From: an uncultured Ectothiorhodospiraceae bacterium | GTDB taxonomy: Bacteria; Pseudomonadota; Gammaproteobacteria; S012-40 | Length of the DNA: 37,983 nucleotides | Direction: 5' to 3' | NCBI GenBank assembly: GCA_945787715.1 | Contig: CALZJE010000033.1 | Location: 1 to 37,983 of the forward strand | Shown here: piece by piece, positions 1 through 8,768 of the stretch | How positions within the stretch are numbered: the stretch's first letter is position 1 | Layout of the letters: each line of letters begins with the position of its first letter | Notes under the pieces: generated by a model | Database searches by the model: none | The model's input: the letters and a program-made list of their open reading frames with translations, nothing else | What the model was told of the DNA's origin: nothing | Made by a program: the position numbers and the translations under genes

Positions 1-340
1 ATTAACTGCTTTTTCTAGGCTAATCTACCAACTTGATAAATTGACTCTTAGCTACCATATCTAATAGTAAATTAAACTAAAATTAGAGTCTGATTATGGC
101 ATCGCTTATCATTGTTATTACAGCAAAAGCATTTTCAAGAAACTCTAAAAGCCGCTGTTATGGGTTTTGCTTATTATATATACAGATAGCATAAAAAGAT
201 CACAAAAACAACAAGGGTAATACACTGGATAGTCGCGCAAACCTTGATCGTATTGTGTGCAATAAACTTTTTGTGAAACAACAGATCCCGTGTAAGCTGT
301 TTATAAAAATCACCTGTCAATTTAAAGCTAAGGAAAATGT

Positions 341-604
341 ATGTCAGATTTTGATGAAGACTTAAATAATCCATCAAACAAGTTACCTCGAAAATTGGGT
401 GATAAAGTACAAAAAGTTATTACCCTTTATCACCCCAGAACATGTCGGGAAAAAGGATTATTTTGGGCCAGCGGTTTGTTGTTGGTAACCTATCTTGTTA
501 TAGCAACTGTGCTTTCATTCTGGTGGGATATCAAACCAGATATGTTTGATACGGATCGCAACGCATTAGTGATTGACTTGCGAAACTTGCTAGAACAAAG
601 GTAA
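341..604 (+). CDS. small single-pass membrane protein, possibly a truncated DUF2333-like protein
   Basis: An 87-residue protein with a charged cytoplasmic-looking N-terminus (about residues 1-40) and one clear transmembrane helix (about 41-62, GLFWASGLLLVTYLVIATVL). A short tail contains W-W-D-I-K-P-D-M-F-D. The helix followed by a W..x-P..FD motif resembles the N-terminus of DUF2333 inner-membrane proteins, but those are usually over 300 residues, so this would be only the first quarter. The ATG at 341 has AAGGAAA just upstream. The stop codon lies 7 bases before the next ATG (612), so the two genes are probably co-transcribed and may be translationally coupled. The reading frame and spacing make it a believable gene. 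The family link is weak and rests on memory of the motif only. Confidence 0.6.
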   Translation: MSDFDEDLNNPSNKLPRKLGDKVQKVITLYHPRTCREKGLFWASGLLLVTYLVIATVLSFWWDIKPDMFDTDRNALVIDLRNLLEQR

Positions 605-611
605 ATAAATC

Positions 612-1940
612 ATGAGTCTGATTCGTTTTCTGTTTTTTATTTTATTAGTGACGCTGGCTGGCTGTAATTCTCAGCCAGCTTCTGATGATGCAAATAAAGA
701 TCTCCAAAATCAGGAGCTGCAGCAGCAGGATAAAGATAATCCAGAAGATCAACAAACACCGATAGACAATGATGATCAGTCAGGTGCAATCCTTAACGTA
801 TACGATTACCTAAATCAATTGCGAAACAGTGCAGGGTTGATTTCCGTTGCGAAAAACAAATTACTGGCGCAGGCCGCTAACAATCATGCTGACTACCTAA
901 TCAGTCATAACAGTTTTGGACATGATGAAGTGCAGGGGCAGTCTGGATTTACGGGTGTTAGCGCGTCTGATCGTGTAAATGAAGTTCTCTATTTTAGTCG
1001 AAATGTGGGGGAGGGCATTGCCACAGGAAAAAATGCCAACGAGGCCATCGACAACCTTTTCAGTGCGATTTATCATCGTTTTACCTTGATGAATCCAGAT
1101 TTCAATGAAATCGGCATAAGTGCCATCACAAAAAATAATAGCCCATCAATGATATTGGTCCACAATATCGCCAATAGCGAACTTAATCAACTTTGCCAGG
1201 AATCACCTTTCACAGGATCTGGTACTTATTACACTAATGTTTGTAAAGGCGAGATTAAGCTTGCTACCACTAAATACGATCAGACACTCACGAATACTCG
1301 TAGCCTCAATGAAGATATCATTGTCTGGCCGCCTGTCGATGGAAAAAATATCCCGCCAGCTTTTTTTGAAGAAACCCCCGATCCCTTATCGGATTATGGT
1401 GTGAGTGGCTATCCTATTTCAGTTGAATATAATGCGGCAAGTTCGGGTGAATTTATTCTGAACTATGTTTATCTTTATGAAGACGCTACAAACAAGCTTG
1501 TTACTGATACTCGTTTGTTAAATGATGATACAGATCCTAATCAAAGTTTTTCCCAAGATCAATACGCTTTATTTCCGTTACAGAGACTTAGTTGGAATAC
1601 GCGCTACCGTGTAGAAATCAGTTACAGTGTCGATGGTATACTAGGCTCGAAAAACTGGACTTTTCAAACGCAGGCTCCGGCAAAAGAAGTTGTAGCGATT
1701 AAACAAAACCAGACAAACTTCAATCTGAGCAACGGCGTTCAAACTGCTGTTTACATTCCACCTAACAATCCTTTTGATACATTGCAGAGTATTAATGTAA
1801 GTAGTCCACAAACTGTGCAAGTGGAAGTAGAAATCTATGATGGAAACACCTTACTGATTAACGCCAGTAGTGCAGCAGGTGGCACGATTACCATAACCCT
1901 GAATGATGGGGATTATATAACATACTGTCATGCCATTTGA
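612..1940 (+). CDS. CAP/SCP-domain lipoprotein (YkwD-like)
   Basis: A 442-residue secreted lipoprotein. Residues 1-18 form a lipoprotein signal peptide ending in the lipobox L-A-G-C, with Cys18 as the predicted lipidated residue. A low-complexity Gln/Asp/Asn-rich linker (about 20-55) follows. Residues about 60-180 match the CAP (SCP/PR-1/YkwD) fold: an N-Q-L-R helix, N-N-H-A-D-Y-L...H-N-S-F-G-H-D-E, N-V-G-E-G-I-A and H-R-F-T-L-M-N-P-D-F-N-E-I-G, the last being the typical closing motif. The C-terminal half is beta-rich with an Ig-like look (WTFQTQAPAKEV region), and ends in an unassigned domain. The role of bacterial CAP lipoproteins is mostly unknown; an envelope or extracellular binding role is inferred. 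It follows the small membrane protein after 7 bases and precedes a DUF1737-like gene. Confidence 0.8.
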   Translation: MSLIRFLFFILLVTLAGCNSQPASDDANKDLQNQELQQQDKDNPEDQQTPIDNDDQSGAILNVYDYLNQLRNSAGLISVAKNKLLAQAANNHADYLISHNSFGHDEVQGQSGFTGVSASDRVNEVLYFSRNVGEGIATGKNANEAIDNLFSAIYHRFTLMNPDFNEIGISAITKNNSPSMILVHNIANSELNQLCQESPFTGSGTYYTNVCKGEIKLATTKYDQTLTNTRSLNEDIIVWPPVDGKNIPPAFFEETPDPLSDYGVSGYPISVEYNAASSGEFILNYVYLYEDATNKLVTDTRLLNDDTDPNQSFSQDQYALFPLQRLSWNTRYRVEISYSVDGILGSKNWTFQTQAPAKEVVAIKQNQTNFNLSNGVQTAVYIPPNNPFDTLQSINVSSPQTVQVEVEIYDGNTLLINASSAAGGTITITLNDGDYITYCHAI

Positions 1941-1981
1941 TACAGTTGAAAAATTGCATACCACAATGAAGGAGTTAGAAG

Positions 1982-2218
1982 GTGGATTATCGCGTAGTAT
2001 TAACAGCAGATAATAAAGAAGAACTCAATAAGTTGATTGATGGCAAGCTCAAAGAGGGTTATCTACTGGTGGGTGGTATGTATGTAGGGGAAGAAAATAA
2101 ATCGAGTCAGTTAATGACTCTGTCTAACAATATAGATGGTGAAGTTACTTTGGCGAGCGGCGTTAAGCTGGTTATTTTTATTGCCTGCCTGATAAGCATT
2201 ACGATTTTTATTTTGTAA
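1982..2218 (+). CDS. DUF1737-like small protein with C-terminal membrane anchor
   Basis: A 78-residue protein starting at GTG (1982) with AAGGAG at 1969-1974 as the ribosome binding site. The N-terminal ~50 residues show the DUF1737 pattern: Y-R-V-V, then N-K-E-E-L-N-K-L-I, then G-Y-L-L-V-G-G-M-Y-V. This domain of unknown function is usually a stand-alone protein of 50-60 residues. The last ~20 residues (VKLVIFIACLISITIFIL) form a hydrophobic helix, so this copy is probably tail-anchored in the inner membrane. It lies 41 bases after the CAP lipoprotein gene and may belong to the same transcript. No function can be assigned. Confidence 0.65.
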   Translation: MDYRVVLTADNKEELNKLIDGKLKEGYLLVGGMYVGEENKSSQLMTLSNNIDGEVTLASGVKLVIFIACLISITIFIL

Positions 2219-2292
2219 TCCTATCAGTAAAGTGTCTCCTCCGATTTTTATGTTGAGCTGAATTATAAATTAACGATATCAAGGAATTTTCA

Positions 2293-2571
2293 ATGAAAGC
2301 TACCGCAGAGTTACAAGTGATCCCCATCGGCAGTGGTGTTTCCGTCAGGCAGGAAATTGCTCAGGTTGTGGCATTATTGCAGGGATATGACTTCATTGTT
2401 GAAACGCATGCTTCAGGAACCAATATTGAAGGGGAGTTATCAACGATTCTTGAGGCGGTAGAAAAAATCCATGTACTATTGCATCAAGAGGGCAGTATAC
2501 GTTTGGTTAGTTATCTTAAACTTGAAACTCGAACAGATAAAACGCCAACTTTAGTGGGCAAAAGGCTCTAA
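2293..2571 (+). CDS. MTH1187/YkoF family (UPF0045-type) thiamine-binding protein
   Basis: A 92-residue protein that fits the MTH1187 family (UPF0045/DUF77) over its full length. It opens with A-E-L-Q-V-I-P-I-G-S-G-V-S-V, continues with a helix, has the T-H-A-S-G-T-N-I-E-G-E-L stretch typical of the family, and ends R-L-V-S-Y-L-K-L-E-T-R. Members are ferredoxin-fold proteins that form tetramers; related YkoF proteins bind hydroxymethylpyrimidine/thiamine. A ligand-binding role in the cytoplasm is inferred from family only. AAGGAA sits upstream of the ATG. The gene lies 74 bases after the DUF1737-like gene; whether it shares a transcript is unclear. Confidence 0.8.
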   Translation: MKATAELQVIPIGSGVSVRQEIAQVVALLQGYDFIVETHASGTNIEGELSTILEAVEKIHVLLHQEGSIRLVSYLKLETRTDKTPTLVGKRL

Positions 2572-2615
2572 CGTTACACAAGCAGGTATTGATTTTTAGA
2601 TTTCTTATTAATACT

Positions 2616-2643
2616 GAATCATTCAACAGGAATCATTCAACAG
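2616..2643 (+). repeat. perfect 14-bp tandem duplication
   Basis: GAATCATTCAACAG occurs twice back to back in the 390-base stretch between the MTH1187-like gene and the cold-shock gene. The rest of that stretch (2572-2822) is AT-rich with no credible gene; a 68-codon ORF at 2589-2795 has no RBS and no recognisable sequence. Confidence 0.8.
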
Positions 2644-2822
2644 TAAGAATAGCGAGTGAAAACTTAAAAATTTACCTCAAATTAGTGCTAAGACCGGCAC
2701 TTTTACTGCATTCCAATACGGTAGTGTATTTTATTAATATGCTTTGTTGCGAACTTAGTTATATATTGTTAGTCTTACAACTTGTTCATACTTGATCACC
2801 ATTGTTAAATTCAGGTGCATTA

Positions 2823-2850
2823 TTGAACATTTAAATAGTGAACGTATTAT
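2823..2850 (+). promoter_or_regulatory. sigma70-type promoter and long leader of the cold-shock gene
   Basis: TTGAAC (2823-2828) and TATTAT (2845-2850) are separated by 16 bases, a good sigma70 match. Initiation about 7 bases later would give a leader of ~105 nt before the ATG at 2963, including a pyrimidine-rich run (TCTCCTCTCTTCTCC region, ~2891-2910). Long structured leaders are usual for cspA-type genes, where they control mRNA stability and translation in the cold; that this one does so is inference. Confidence 0.55.
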
Positions 2851-2962
2851 GATTAACGGGCGGTAAGCTCGAGAACGATTTCTGTAGTATCTTTCTCCTC
2901 TCTTCTCCTTCCTGCATAACTCTCACGCAATATAAATCAATCAAATTTTAGGAATATATTTA

Positions 2963-3166
2963 ATGAATACTGGTACTGTAAAATGGTTTGACGCTTCTAA
3001 AGGCTTTGGTTTTATTACTCCGGAAGATGGCAGCAAGGATATTTTTGTTCATCACACTGCAATCACCGGCTCTGGCTACAAAAGCCTAGACGAAGGTCAG
3101 CGAGTTCAATACTCCATACAAAATGGTCCTAAAGGACCAGCGGCTGCTGATGTAAGCGCTGCATAA
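2963..3166 (+). CDS. CspA-family cold-shock protein
   Basis: A 67-residue single cold-shock domain, the usual length for the family. It carries T-G-T-V-K-W-F-D at the N-terminus, RNP1 K-G-F-G-F-I (13-18) and RNP2 D-I-F-V-H-H (26-31), with the nucleic-acid-binding aromatics in place. Such proteins bind single-stranded RNA and DNA in the cytoplasm and act as RNA chaperones. It is a single-gene unit: its own promoter at 2823-2850, a ~105-nt leader, and a strong intrinsic terminator at 3195-3225. Paralogues are numerous in gammaproteobacteria, so I give no specific csp letter. Its position just upstream of an RhlE-type helicase is notable because both act on RNA structure, although the terminator separates them. 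Confidence 0.93.
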   Translation: MNTGTVKWFDASKGFGFITPEDGSKDIFVHHTAITGSGYKSLDEGQRVQYSIQNGPKGPAAADVSAA

Positions 3167-3194
3167 AACTGAGCTAACCACCTCAGCGTGATAG

Positions 3195-3225
3195 AAACCC
3201 CGCTATTATAGCGGGGTTTTTGTTT
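3195..3225 (+). terminator. intrinsic terminator of the cold-shock gene
   Basis: An 11-bp perfect stem, AAACCCCGCTA / TAGCGGGGTTT (3195-3205 and 3209-3219) with a 3-base loop, followed by TTGTTT. It starts 28 bases after the stop codon. Confidence 0.9.
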
Positions 3226-3288
3226 AATAAAGCAGCAATAAAAATGCTGACTTCAACTATTTGCTAAGCAAAAAAGAACAAACTATTT

Positions 3289-4659
3289 ATGACATTTTCC
3301 TCTCTTGGGTTGTCCGATCCAATTTTGCGCGCCTTGAGCGATAAAGGCTATAAAGACCCAACATCCATCCAGACCCAGGCAATTCCTCCCATCATTGAAG
3401 GCCGCGACGTCATGGCGGCGGCACAAACAGGTACTGGGAAGACTGCAGGTTTTACCCTACCACTGTTACATCGACTAGATAATGGGCACCATGCAAAGCC
3501 AAACTGCATACGCGCACTCGTATTAACACCTACGCGTGAACTTGCCGCGCAAGTTAAAGAGAACGTTACGCTATACAGCAAGCATCTCAATTTGCGATCT
3601 GCAGTGGTATTTGGTGGTGTTAAAATTAATCCACAAATGATGTTATTGCGACGCGGAGTTGATGTGTTAGTCGCTACACCTGGTCGTTTGATGGATTTAT
3701 ACAATCAAAATGCTATCAAGTTTAATCAAGTGGAAATTTTAGTACTTGATGAGGCAGATCGAATGCTTGATATGGGTTTTATCAATGACATTCGCAAGAT
3801 ACTTGCAATGCTACCCAAGCATCGTCAGAACTTGATGTTTTCTGCGACATTCTCTGGAGAAATTCGCAAACTAACAAAAGGACTTTTAAAAAATCCGGTG
3901 GAGATCGATGTCAGTCCACGCAACACGACTGCTGCTTCGGTGAAACAAGTTGTTTATCCGGTGGATAAGAGCAATAAAACGCGTTTGTTGTCACATTTGA
4001 TTCGGGAAAACGATTGGGAGCAGGTTTTAGTCTTTTCACGAACTAAGCGGGGCGCAGATCGCCTAGCCAAGCAATTAGATAAAAATAGAATCAGTGCAGC
4101 AGCTATTCATGGGGATAAAAGTCAGGGCGCACGAACGCGCGCTTTAGCTGATTTCAAAAAAAATAAAATAAAAGTATTGGTAGCAACTGATATCGCCGCA
4201 CGAGGTATCGATATCTCTGAGTTGCCTCATGTCATTAATTTTGACTTACCAGATGCTGCTGAAAACTATGTTCATAGAATTGGAAGAACCGGTCGTGGAG
4301 GTGCAAGTGGCGAAGCTATTTCTCTCGTCTCTGCTGATGAAGTTGATGTTTTGCGCGACATAGAGAAACTGATTGGAAAATTGTTACCGAGAGAAGTCAT
4401 TGAAGGTTTTGCTCCTACTCAAGCGTTACCAGAAACCCAACTCGGTGGAAAACAAATCAGATCACGCCCTAAAAAGCCTAAGATTAAACCGCGTGTGAAT
4501 ACTGAGCAAGCGAAAAAAAGTACTGCAAAACCCCAGCGACGCAAACTAACGACGGATGACGTTTGGCCGGCAAAGCCGAGACGACAATCTACGACAAAGC
4601 CAAATGGAAAACCGATCTTTAAAAAGAAACAACCTGCATTAGTTAATAAAGATAATTAA
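3289..4659 (+). CDS. rhlE: DEAD-box ATP-dependent RNA helicase, RhlE type
   Basis: A 456-residue DEAD-box helicase that unwinds short RNA duplexes with ATP, acting in ribosome assembly and RNA turnover. The two RecA-like domains carry all motifs: Q motif around G-Y-K-D-P-T-S-I-Q (20-28), Walker A A-Q-T-G-T-G-K-T (45-52), P-T-R-E-L-A, T-P-G-R-L, D-E-A-D at 154-157, S-A-T at 185-187, then [10 protein letters not shown] and H-R-I-G-R-T-G-R at 329-336. The extended D-R-M-L-D-M-G-F after DEAD and the basic Lys/Arg/Gln-rich tail (about 385-456) are characteristic of the RhlE branch. The RBS before ATG 3289 is weak (AAAGAAC). It stands alone between the cold-shock terminator and a 370-base intergenic stretch. 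Assignment to RhlE rather than another DEAD-box subgroup is likely, not certain. Confidence 0.88.
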   Translation: MTFSSLGLSDPILRALSDKGYKDPTSIQTQAIPPIIEGRDVMAAAQTGTGKTAGFTLPLLHRLDNGHHAKPNCIRALVLTPTRELAAQVKENVTLYSKHLNLRSAVVFGGVKINPQMMLLRRGVDVLVATPGRLMDLYNQNAIKFNQVEILVLDEADRMLDMGFINDIRKILAMLPKHRQNLMFSATFSGEIRKLTKGLLKNPVEIDVSPRNTTAASVKQVVYPVDKSNKTRLLSHLIRENDWEQVLVFSRTKRGADRLAKQLDKNRISAAAIHGDKSQGARTRALADFKKNKIKVLVATDIAARGIDISELPHVINFDLPDAAENYVHRIGRTGRGGASGEAISLVSADEVDVLRDIEKLIGKLLPREVIEGFAPTQALPETQLGGKQIRSRPKKPKIKPRVNTEQAKKSTAKPQRRKLTTDDVWPAKPRRQSTTKPNGKPIFKKKQPALVNKDN

Positions 4660-5032
4660 TCGACAAGTTTTGCTTTAAACATCCTATTTTTTTCGTTCCT
4701 ATGCTTCTGTATTGGAACAAATTACCGTGTTATAGGTAATTCGATAGTTGGACTCCTACGAAGGATCGTGGGTGCTAGCTAAATCTATCCCTATCCCAGT
4801 ATTGGCTTAGCATTGGCTTAGTATTGGCCGTATTCTCTAGTCTTTCATTGTTGATGGTTCACAAAGCTCTCAGTGATTTTGACTCAGTGTCATTGAAAAA
4901 TAAATGGTATCCGAAAAGCGAGTAAGCTAAAAATATTGCTAACTGGTTTGAAAACTATCATACTTGATTTTTATCTTATATGAATCATCAAATATTCGGA
5001 TTTTAACTGTTGTTTGAAAGACTGGATGCGAA
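4660..5032. other. intergenic stretch with small repeats
   Basis: No credible gene. It holds an inverted repeat AATTACC / GGTAATT (4720-4726 and 4735-4741, 8-base loop) without a T-run, and three imperfect 11-bp tandem units (A-G-Y-A-T-T-G-G-C-T-T type) at 4798-4830. The promoter of the downstream ATPase gene must lie here, but I cannot single out a convincing one. Confidence 0.6.
4798..4830 (+). repeat. three 11-bp tandem units
   Basis: AGTATTGGCTT, AGCATTGGCTT and AGTATTGGCCG follow each other directly (4798-4808, 4809-4819, 4820-4830). No function is evident. Confidence 0.7.
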
Positions 5033-7765
5033 ATGGTGGAAAAAGCAAACAATCTAATCGACGATAAATCGAATGATATAAACAGACATGCACACGCTTT
5101 TGATCATCAACAAATCATAGGGCTGCTAAACGGTTCTCCCCATGGCCTCTCTCGAAGTGATGCCGCTGTGCGCCTTGAAATATTTGGTAGCAACACTTTA
5201 CCTCAGGGAAAAACTAAAAGCTTTATCACGGTTTTTTTCCAGCAATTTGTCAGCCCACTCATTTACGTTTTACTAGCGGCAGCCATATTATCTCTCGCTA
5301 TTGAGGAATGGTTAGACGCAATATTTATTTTTGCAGTGTTACTCATCAATGCAATTATTGGTGCCATCCAAGAACATTCTGCAGCAAGGGCAGCTTCGGC
5401 ATTATCGCAATTAGTGACTACTCGTAGTCGTGTTTTACGCGATGGTGATGCGTACGAAATTGATTCTAAAGATCTGGTGCCAGGAGATATCGTATTACTG
5501 GAGTCTGGTGACAAAATCCCTGCCGACATACGCTTGCTTAATAGTCATGATTTGGAGATTGACGAGTCTTTACTAACCGGTGAATCTATCGCTGTTATAA
5601 AAAATGCCTGTCAGACCCTAGAGCGTGACACTACATTGGCTGATCGGCTAAACATGGTGTTTGCCAGTACTTTTGTTGTGCGAGGACGTGGTCAGGGTAT
5701 TGTTGTCAACACGGCATTGTTAACAGAAGTTGGACGCCTTGCCGCAGATGTAATAGGAGAGCGTACCACCAAAGCGCCACTTATTGTTCGAATGGAACGC
5801 TTTACTCAACGAGTGGCAATTGTTATTGGTGTAGCTACGATAATTATGGGGGGGATCGCTTTTTCACGCGGCATGCCACTTGGCGAAATATTTTTACTTG
5901 CGGTTGCGCTGGCGGTTTCAACCATCCCAGAAGGTTTGCCGGTTGCCTTAACCGTTGCCTTAGCAGTGGGTATGCATCGAATGGCTAAACGTAATGTTAT
6001 CGTACGGCGCTTAGTAGCTATGGAGGCGCTTGGCTCTTGCACTTTTATAGCCACGGATAAAACGGGTACCTTAACCGTTAATCAACTCACTGTGCAATGC
6101 ATTGCATTTCCCAATCGCGATTCCTGGACTGTTAGCGGTGAAGGCATAGACCCGGAAGGTACTATTTTACCCGATGATAACTCTCCCGCTTTGGAAAACA
6201 CTACACTAAATCGACTTTGTCTTGCTGCGATATTGCCCAATGAAGGTTTTCTCGGTCATCTTGATAATAGATGGACAGCGCACGGCGATGCAGTGGATAT
6301 TGCGTTGTTGGCTATGGCTCATAAAGCGGGATACACGCGACCGGAAACAATAAATGCCTACCCGGAATTAAGCAATATTCCGTTTGAATCAGAGATTCTT
6401 TATTCTGCTAGCTTAAACAATGTAAATGGTAAACAACATGCGTTTGTCAAAGGTGCACTGGAACGCCTTTTGCCAATGTGCTCACATATGGCCAGTGCAG
6501 AGAACGATACTTGTGTTGAAAACGATTGTCGAATCGACGCTGATATTTTGCAGCAACAAGTAAATCGATTGGCGGAACAAGGTTATCGGGTATTAGCGTT
6601 GGCTAGTGGAGAAATCAAACTTGAATGTGGCGAAGTATTTTCTGAAGAACATTTACATCATTTAACCTTGCTTGGTCTGATCGGTATGATAGATCCATTG
6701 CGGGTTGAAGCAAAAGCAGCAATTGCGGCATGTCGTGACGCTGGCATTGAAGTGGCTATGATTACCGGTGATCACCCAATCACTTCATTGGCCATTGCAA
6801 AAGAACTGAAACTGGCGACAGATAAAAAACAGATTGTCACTGGCCAGCAACTTAAAATTGCCACTAGCCATGCAGAAATAGACAAGCTTACCAAAAATGC
6901 GCGCGTTTTTGCACGTGTTGAGCCTCATCAAAAGCTCGATATTGTTCACTCCCTACAACGCAACGGACACTTTGTTGCGGTTAGCGGTGATGGCGCTAAT
7001 GACGCACCTGCCTTACGCGCTTCTCATGTTGGTGTTGCCATGGGAAAAAATGGTACCGACCTTGCGCGGGAAACTGCTGATTTGGTTATAACTGATGATA
7101 ACTTTAACTCCATTGTTGCCGGGATAGAGGAGGGACGCATTGCTTACGCCAATGTACGCAAAGTTATCTTTTTACTTATTTCGACGGGCGCGGCGGAATT
7201 AGTACTCTTTACTTTGGCTTTATTCATGGGTTTGCCATTACCATTGCTAGCGGTACAACTACTTTGGTTGAATTTAGTAACCAATGGCATTCAGGATATT
7301 GCTTTAGCGTTTGAACCTGCAGAAGGTAACGAACTTAAAAATCCACCTCGTAAACCAACCGAACCTATTTTTAATCGCCTCATGATCGAACGTGTTATTG
7401 TTTCCGCGCTGGTCATTGGCATAACAGCATTTCTGGTTTTTCAATGGTTATTGAATAACGGCTTTTCAGTGGATGAAGCACGCAACGGAACATTATTGTT
7501 AATGGTGTTGTTTGAAAATGTTCATGTTTTCAATTGTCGCTCAGAAACAACGTCTATATTTAAACAAAAATTCTTTAGAAATAAAATACTCTTAGTTGGA
7601 ACACTGTCCGCGCAACTTATCCATATAGCAGCGATGTATACACCTGGGCTTAGTGATGTGCTCGGCATTCAACCCATATCACCTATGCACTGGTTGGATT
7701 TGTTTGCATTGGCATTAACAGTGTTAGTGGTTATGGAGCTATACAAATGGATCAGGAAGAAGTGA
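5033..7765 (+). CDS. type II P-type cation-transporting ATPase (Ca2+-ATPase-like)
   Basis: A 910-residue P-type ATPase of the inner membrane that pumps cations using an aspartyl-phosphate intermediate. In order: a cation-ATPase N-terminal domain (about 18-85), two membrane helices, the actuator domain with T-G-E-S at 182-185, helices M3-M4 with P-E-G-L-P (type II signature), the phosphorylation site D-K-T-G-T with Asp342, the nucleotide domain, T-G-D-H-P, G-D-G-A-N-D-A-P starting at 652, and six C-terminal helices. The length and P-E-G-L-P fit the SERCA/PMR1-like group. However, M5 reads I-S-T-G-A-A-E-L and M6 reads N-L-V-T-N-G, so the Asp of the classic Ca2+-site N..TD motif is Asn and the M5 Asn is Gly. 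The transported ion is therefore uncertain (Ca2+, Mn2+, Na+ or K+ are possible). It converges on a TVP38-like gene. Confidence 0.88.
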   Translation: MVEKANNLIDDKSNDINRHAHAFDHQQIIGLLNGSPHGLSRSDAAVRLEIFGSNTLPQGKTKSFITVFFQQFVSPLIYVLLAAAILSLAIEEWLDAIFIFAVLLINAIIGAIQEHSAARAASALSQLVTTRSRVLRDGDAYEIDSKDLVPGDIVLLESGDKIPADIRLLNSHDLEIDESLLTGESIAVIKNACQTLERDTTLADRLNMVFASTFVVRGRGQGIVVNTALLTEVGRLAADVIGERTTKAPLIVRMERFTQRVAIVIGVATIIMGGIAFSRGMPLGEIFLLAVALAVSTIPEGLPVALTVALAVGMHRMAKRNVIVRRLVAMEALGSCTFIATDKTGTLTVNQLTVQCIAFPNRDSWTVSGEGIDPEGTILPDDNSPALENTTLNRLCLAAILPNEGFLGHLDNRWTAHGDAVDIALLAMAHKAGYTRPETINAYPELSNIPFESEILYSASLNNVNGKQHAFVKGALERLLPMCSHMASAENDTCVENDCRIDADILQQQVNRLAEQGYRVLALASGEIKLECGEVFSEEHLHHLTLLGLIGMIDPLRVEAKAAIAACRDAGIEVAMITGDHPITSLAIAKELKLATDKKQIVTGQQLKIATSHAEIDKLTKNARVFARVEPHQKLDIVHSLQRNGHFVAVSGDGANDAPALRASHVGVAMGKNGTDLARETADLVITDDNFNSIVAGIEEGRIAYANVRKVIFLLISTGAAELVLFTLALFMGLPLPLLAVQLLWLNLVTNGIQDIALAFEPAEGNELKNPPRKPTEPIFNRLMIERVIVSALVIGITAFLVFQWLLNNGFSVDEARNGTLLLMVLFENVHVFNCRSETTSIFKQKFFRNKILLVGTLSAQLIHIAAMYTPGLSDVLGIQPISPMHWLDLFALALTVLVVMELYKWIRKK

Positions 7766-7780
7766 TGTTTTGCGAAAGAT

Positions 7781-7813
7781 AGTCGAAAGTCATGTATTCG
7801 CAAGACTTTCTAT
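7781..7813. terminator. possible shared terminator between convergent genes
   Basis: GAAAGTC (7785-7791) pairs with GACTTTC (7804-7810), and ATAG/CTAT extends the stem with a two-base bulge. It lies between the end of the ATPase gene and the end of the minus-strand TVP38-like gene, overlapping the latter's stop. It has no long T-run on either strand, so it is a weak call. Confidence 0.35.
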
Positions 7814-8487
7814 TTCTTATTGTTAAACCAACGTTTTAGCAAAGGACCAAACAACCAAGTACCGCCTGCGATTAAACCCAACAATAAAACAGCATAGAGC
7901 ACCCTGTCTGATTCGCTACTCGCCATTTCACTGCCAAAATGAGCTAATAGAAAACTGGCCGGAGCAATACCTGCGAGAGTGGCGAGCGCAAATCTCCAAA
8001 AGCTGAGAATACTTAAACCAGCGGTATAACTAATGATGTCGAAAGAAATAAAGGGCATCAGCCGAGAAAAGAACACAATGAGCGACAGCGAAGTCTGCGA
8101 ACCAAGCAAACCGGTCGATAATTTCTCACCAAGCCAATGGAGAAGAATATCTTTCCCCAATAATCGCGCGATGAGAAACGCGATAATTGCCCCAAGTTCC
8201 GCGCCTAATAATACATACAATGTTCCCCAAGAATGTCCATAGGCAGCTCCTGCGGCTAATGCAATGGGAGCGCTGGGGATTGGGCTAATAACAACAGCGA
8301 TTGCGATAAGGGCAATAATAAATAATGGACCATATGCACCTAGTTGATCAATTGTCTGTTGTATATTTTCTTGTTGATTGAAGTCGGGTAGATCTTTTAC
8401 CGTGTAATAGATAACAGCAATAACTAAAATAGTGAATAGAACTAATAGGGCCTTTTTTTTGGTGCTTTGTGAATTGGAAGGTTGCAT
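7810..8487 (-). CDS. TVP38/TMEM64 (DedA-superfamily) membrane protein
   Basis: A 225-residue polytopic inner-membrane protein. A first transmembrane helix (about 12-28) precedes a helix around L-F-I-I-A-L-I-A-I-A-V-V. Then comes the family core: a Pro/Ala-rich re-entrant segment (I-P-S-A-P-I-A-L-A-A-G-A-A-Y-G), a G-A-E-L-G-A-I-I-A-F helix, and F-F-S-R-L-M-P-F-I-S-F-D-I-I-S-Y-T-A-G-L. The F..R..P....D...Y..G pattern is diagnostic of the SNARE-associated/VTT domain. Related proteins are proposed lipid scramblases or transporters. The sequence starts with a short hydrophilic Ser/Lys-rich N-terminus. It is transcribed towards the P-type ATPase gene; both concern the membrane, but no functional tie is shown. 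Confidence 0.85.
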   Translation of the reverse strand: MQPSNSQSTKKKALLVLFTILVIAVIYYTVKDLPDFNQQENIQQTIDQLGAYGPLFIIALIAIAVVISPIPSAPIALAAGAAYGHSWGTLYVLLGAELGAIIAFLIARLLGKDILLHWLGEKLSTGLLGSQTSLSLIVFFSRLMPFISFDIISYTAGLSILSFWRFALATLAGIAPASFLLAHFGSEMASSESDRVLYAVLLLGLIAGGTWLFGPLLKRWFNNKK

Positions 8488-8768
8488 GGGTAATTTGATT
8501 AAATTCTCATTTGTTGTTTTAACAATGAAGTTGATGATATTTACATACCCGAACTTTGGTTTGAATAGTCTTTATTGCAGAGAGGCTAAACTTTAGTTCA
8601 GGACAATTCATTTTTACAGAAAATTATCAATGGGCACAACATGAATTCTAAGTAAATTACTGTGTGCCTTTTGTTCAAAACCAACCTCTTTTATACGGTA
8701 TATTTTTCGATAGTTCTGTCGATAGTATAGAAATTGTTAGAATTGTTGCTTTTTCACCTAGAATCAAA

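Noticed and set aside
1-340. Possible gene at the left edge
   Set aside because: The 67-codon minus-strand ORF at 174-377 overlaps the first real gene and lacks coding character; the stretch otherwise shows nothing beyond the RBS of the gene at 341.
2589-2795. 68-codon plus-strand ORF upstream of the cold-shock gene
   Set aside because: No RBS, low-complexity hydrophobic translation, overlaps a tandem duplication.
8664-8768. Upstream GTG start for the DUF6436-type protein
   Set aside because: It would put 35 odd residues before the membrane anchor and has no RBS; the ATG at 8769 gives a normal N-terminal anchor.
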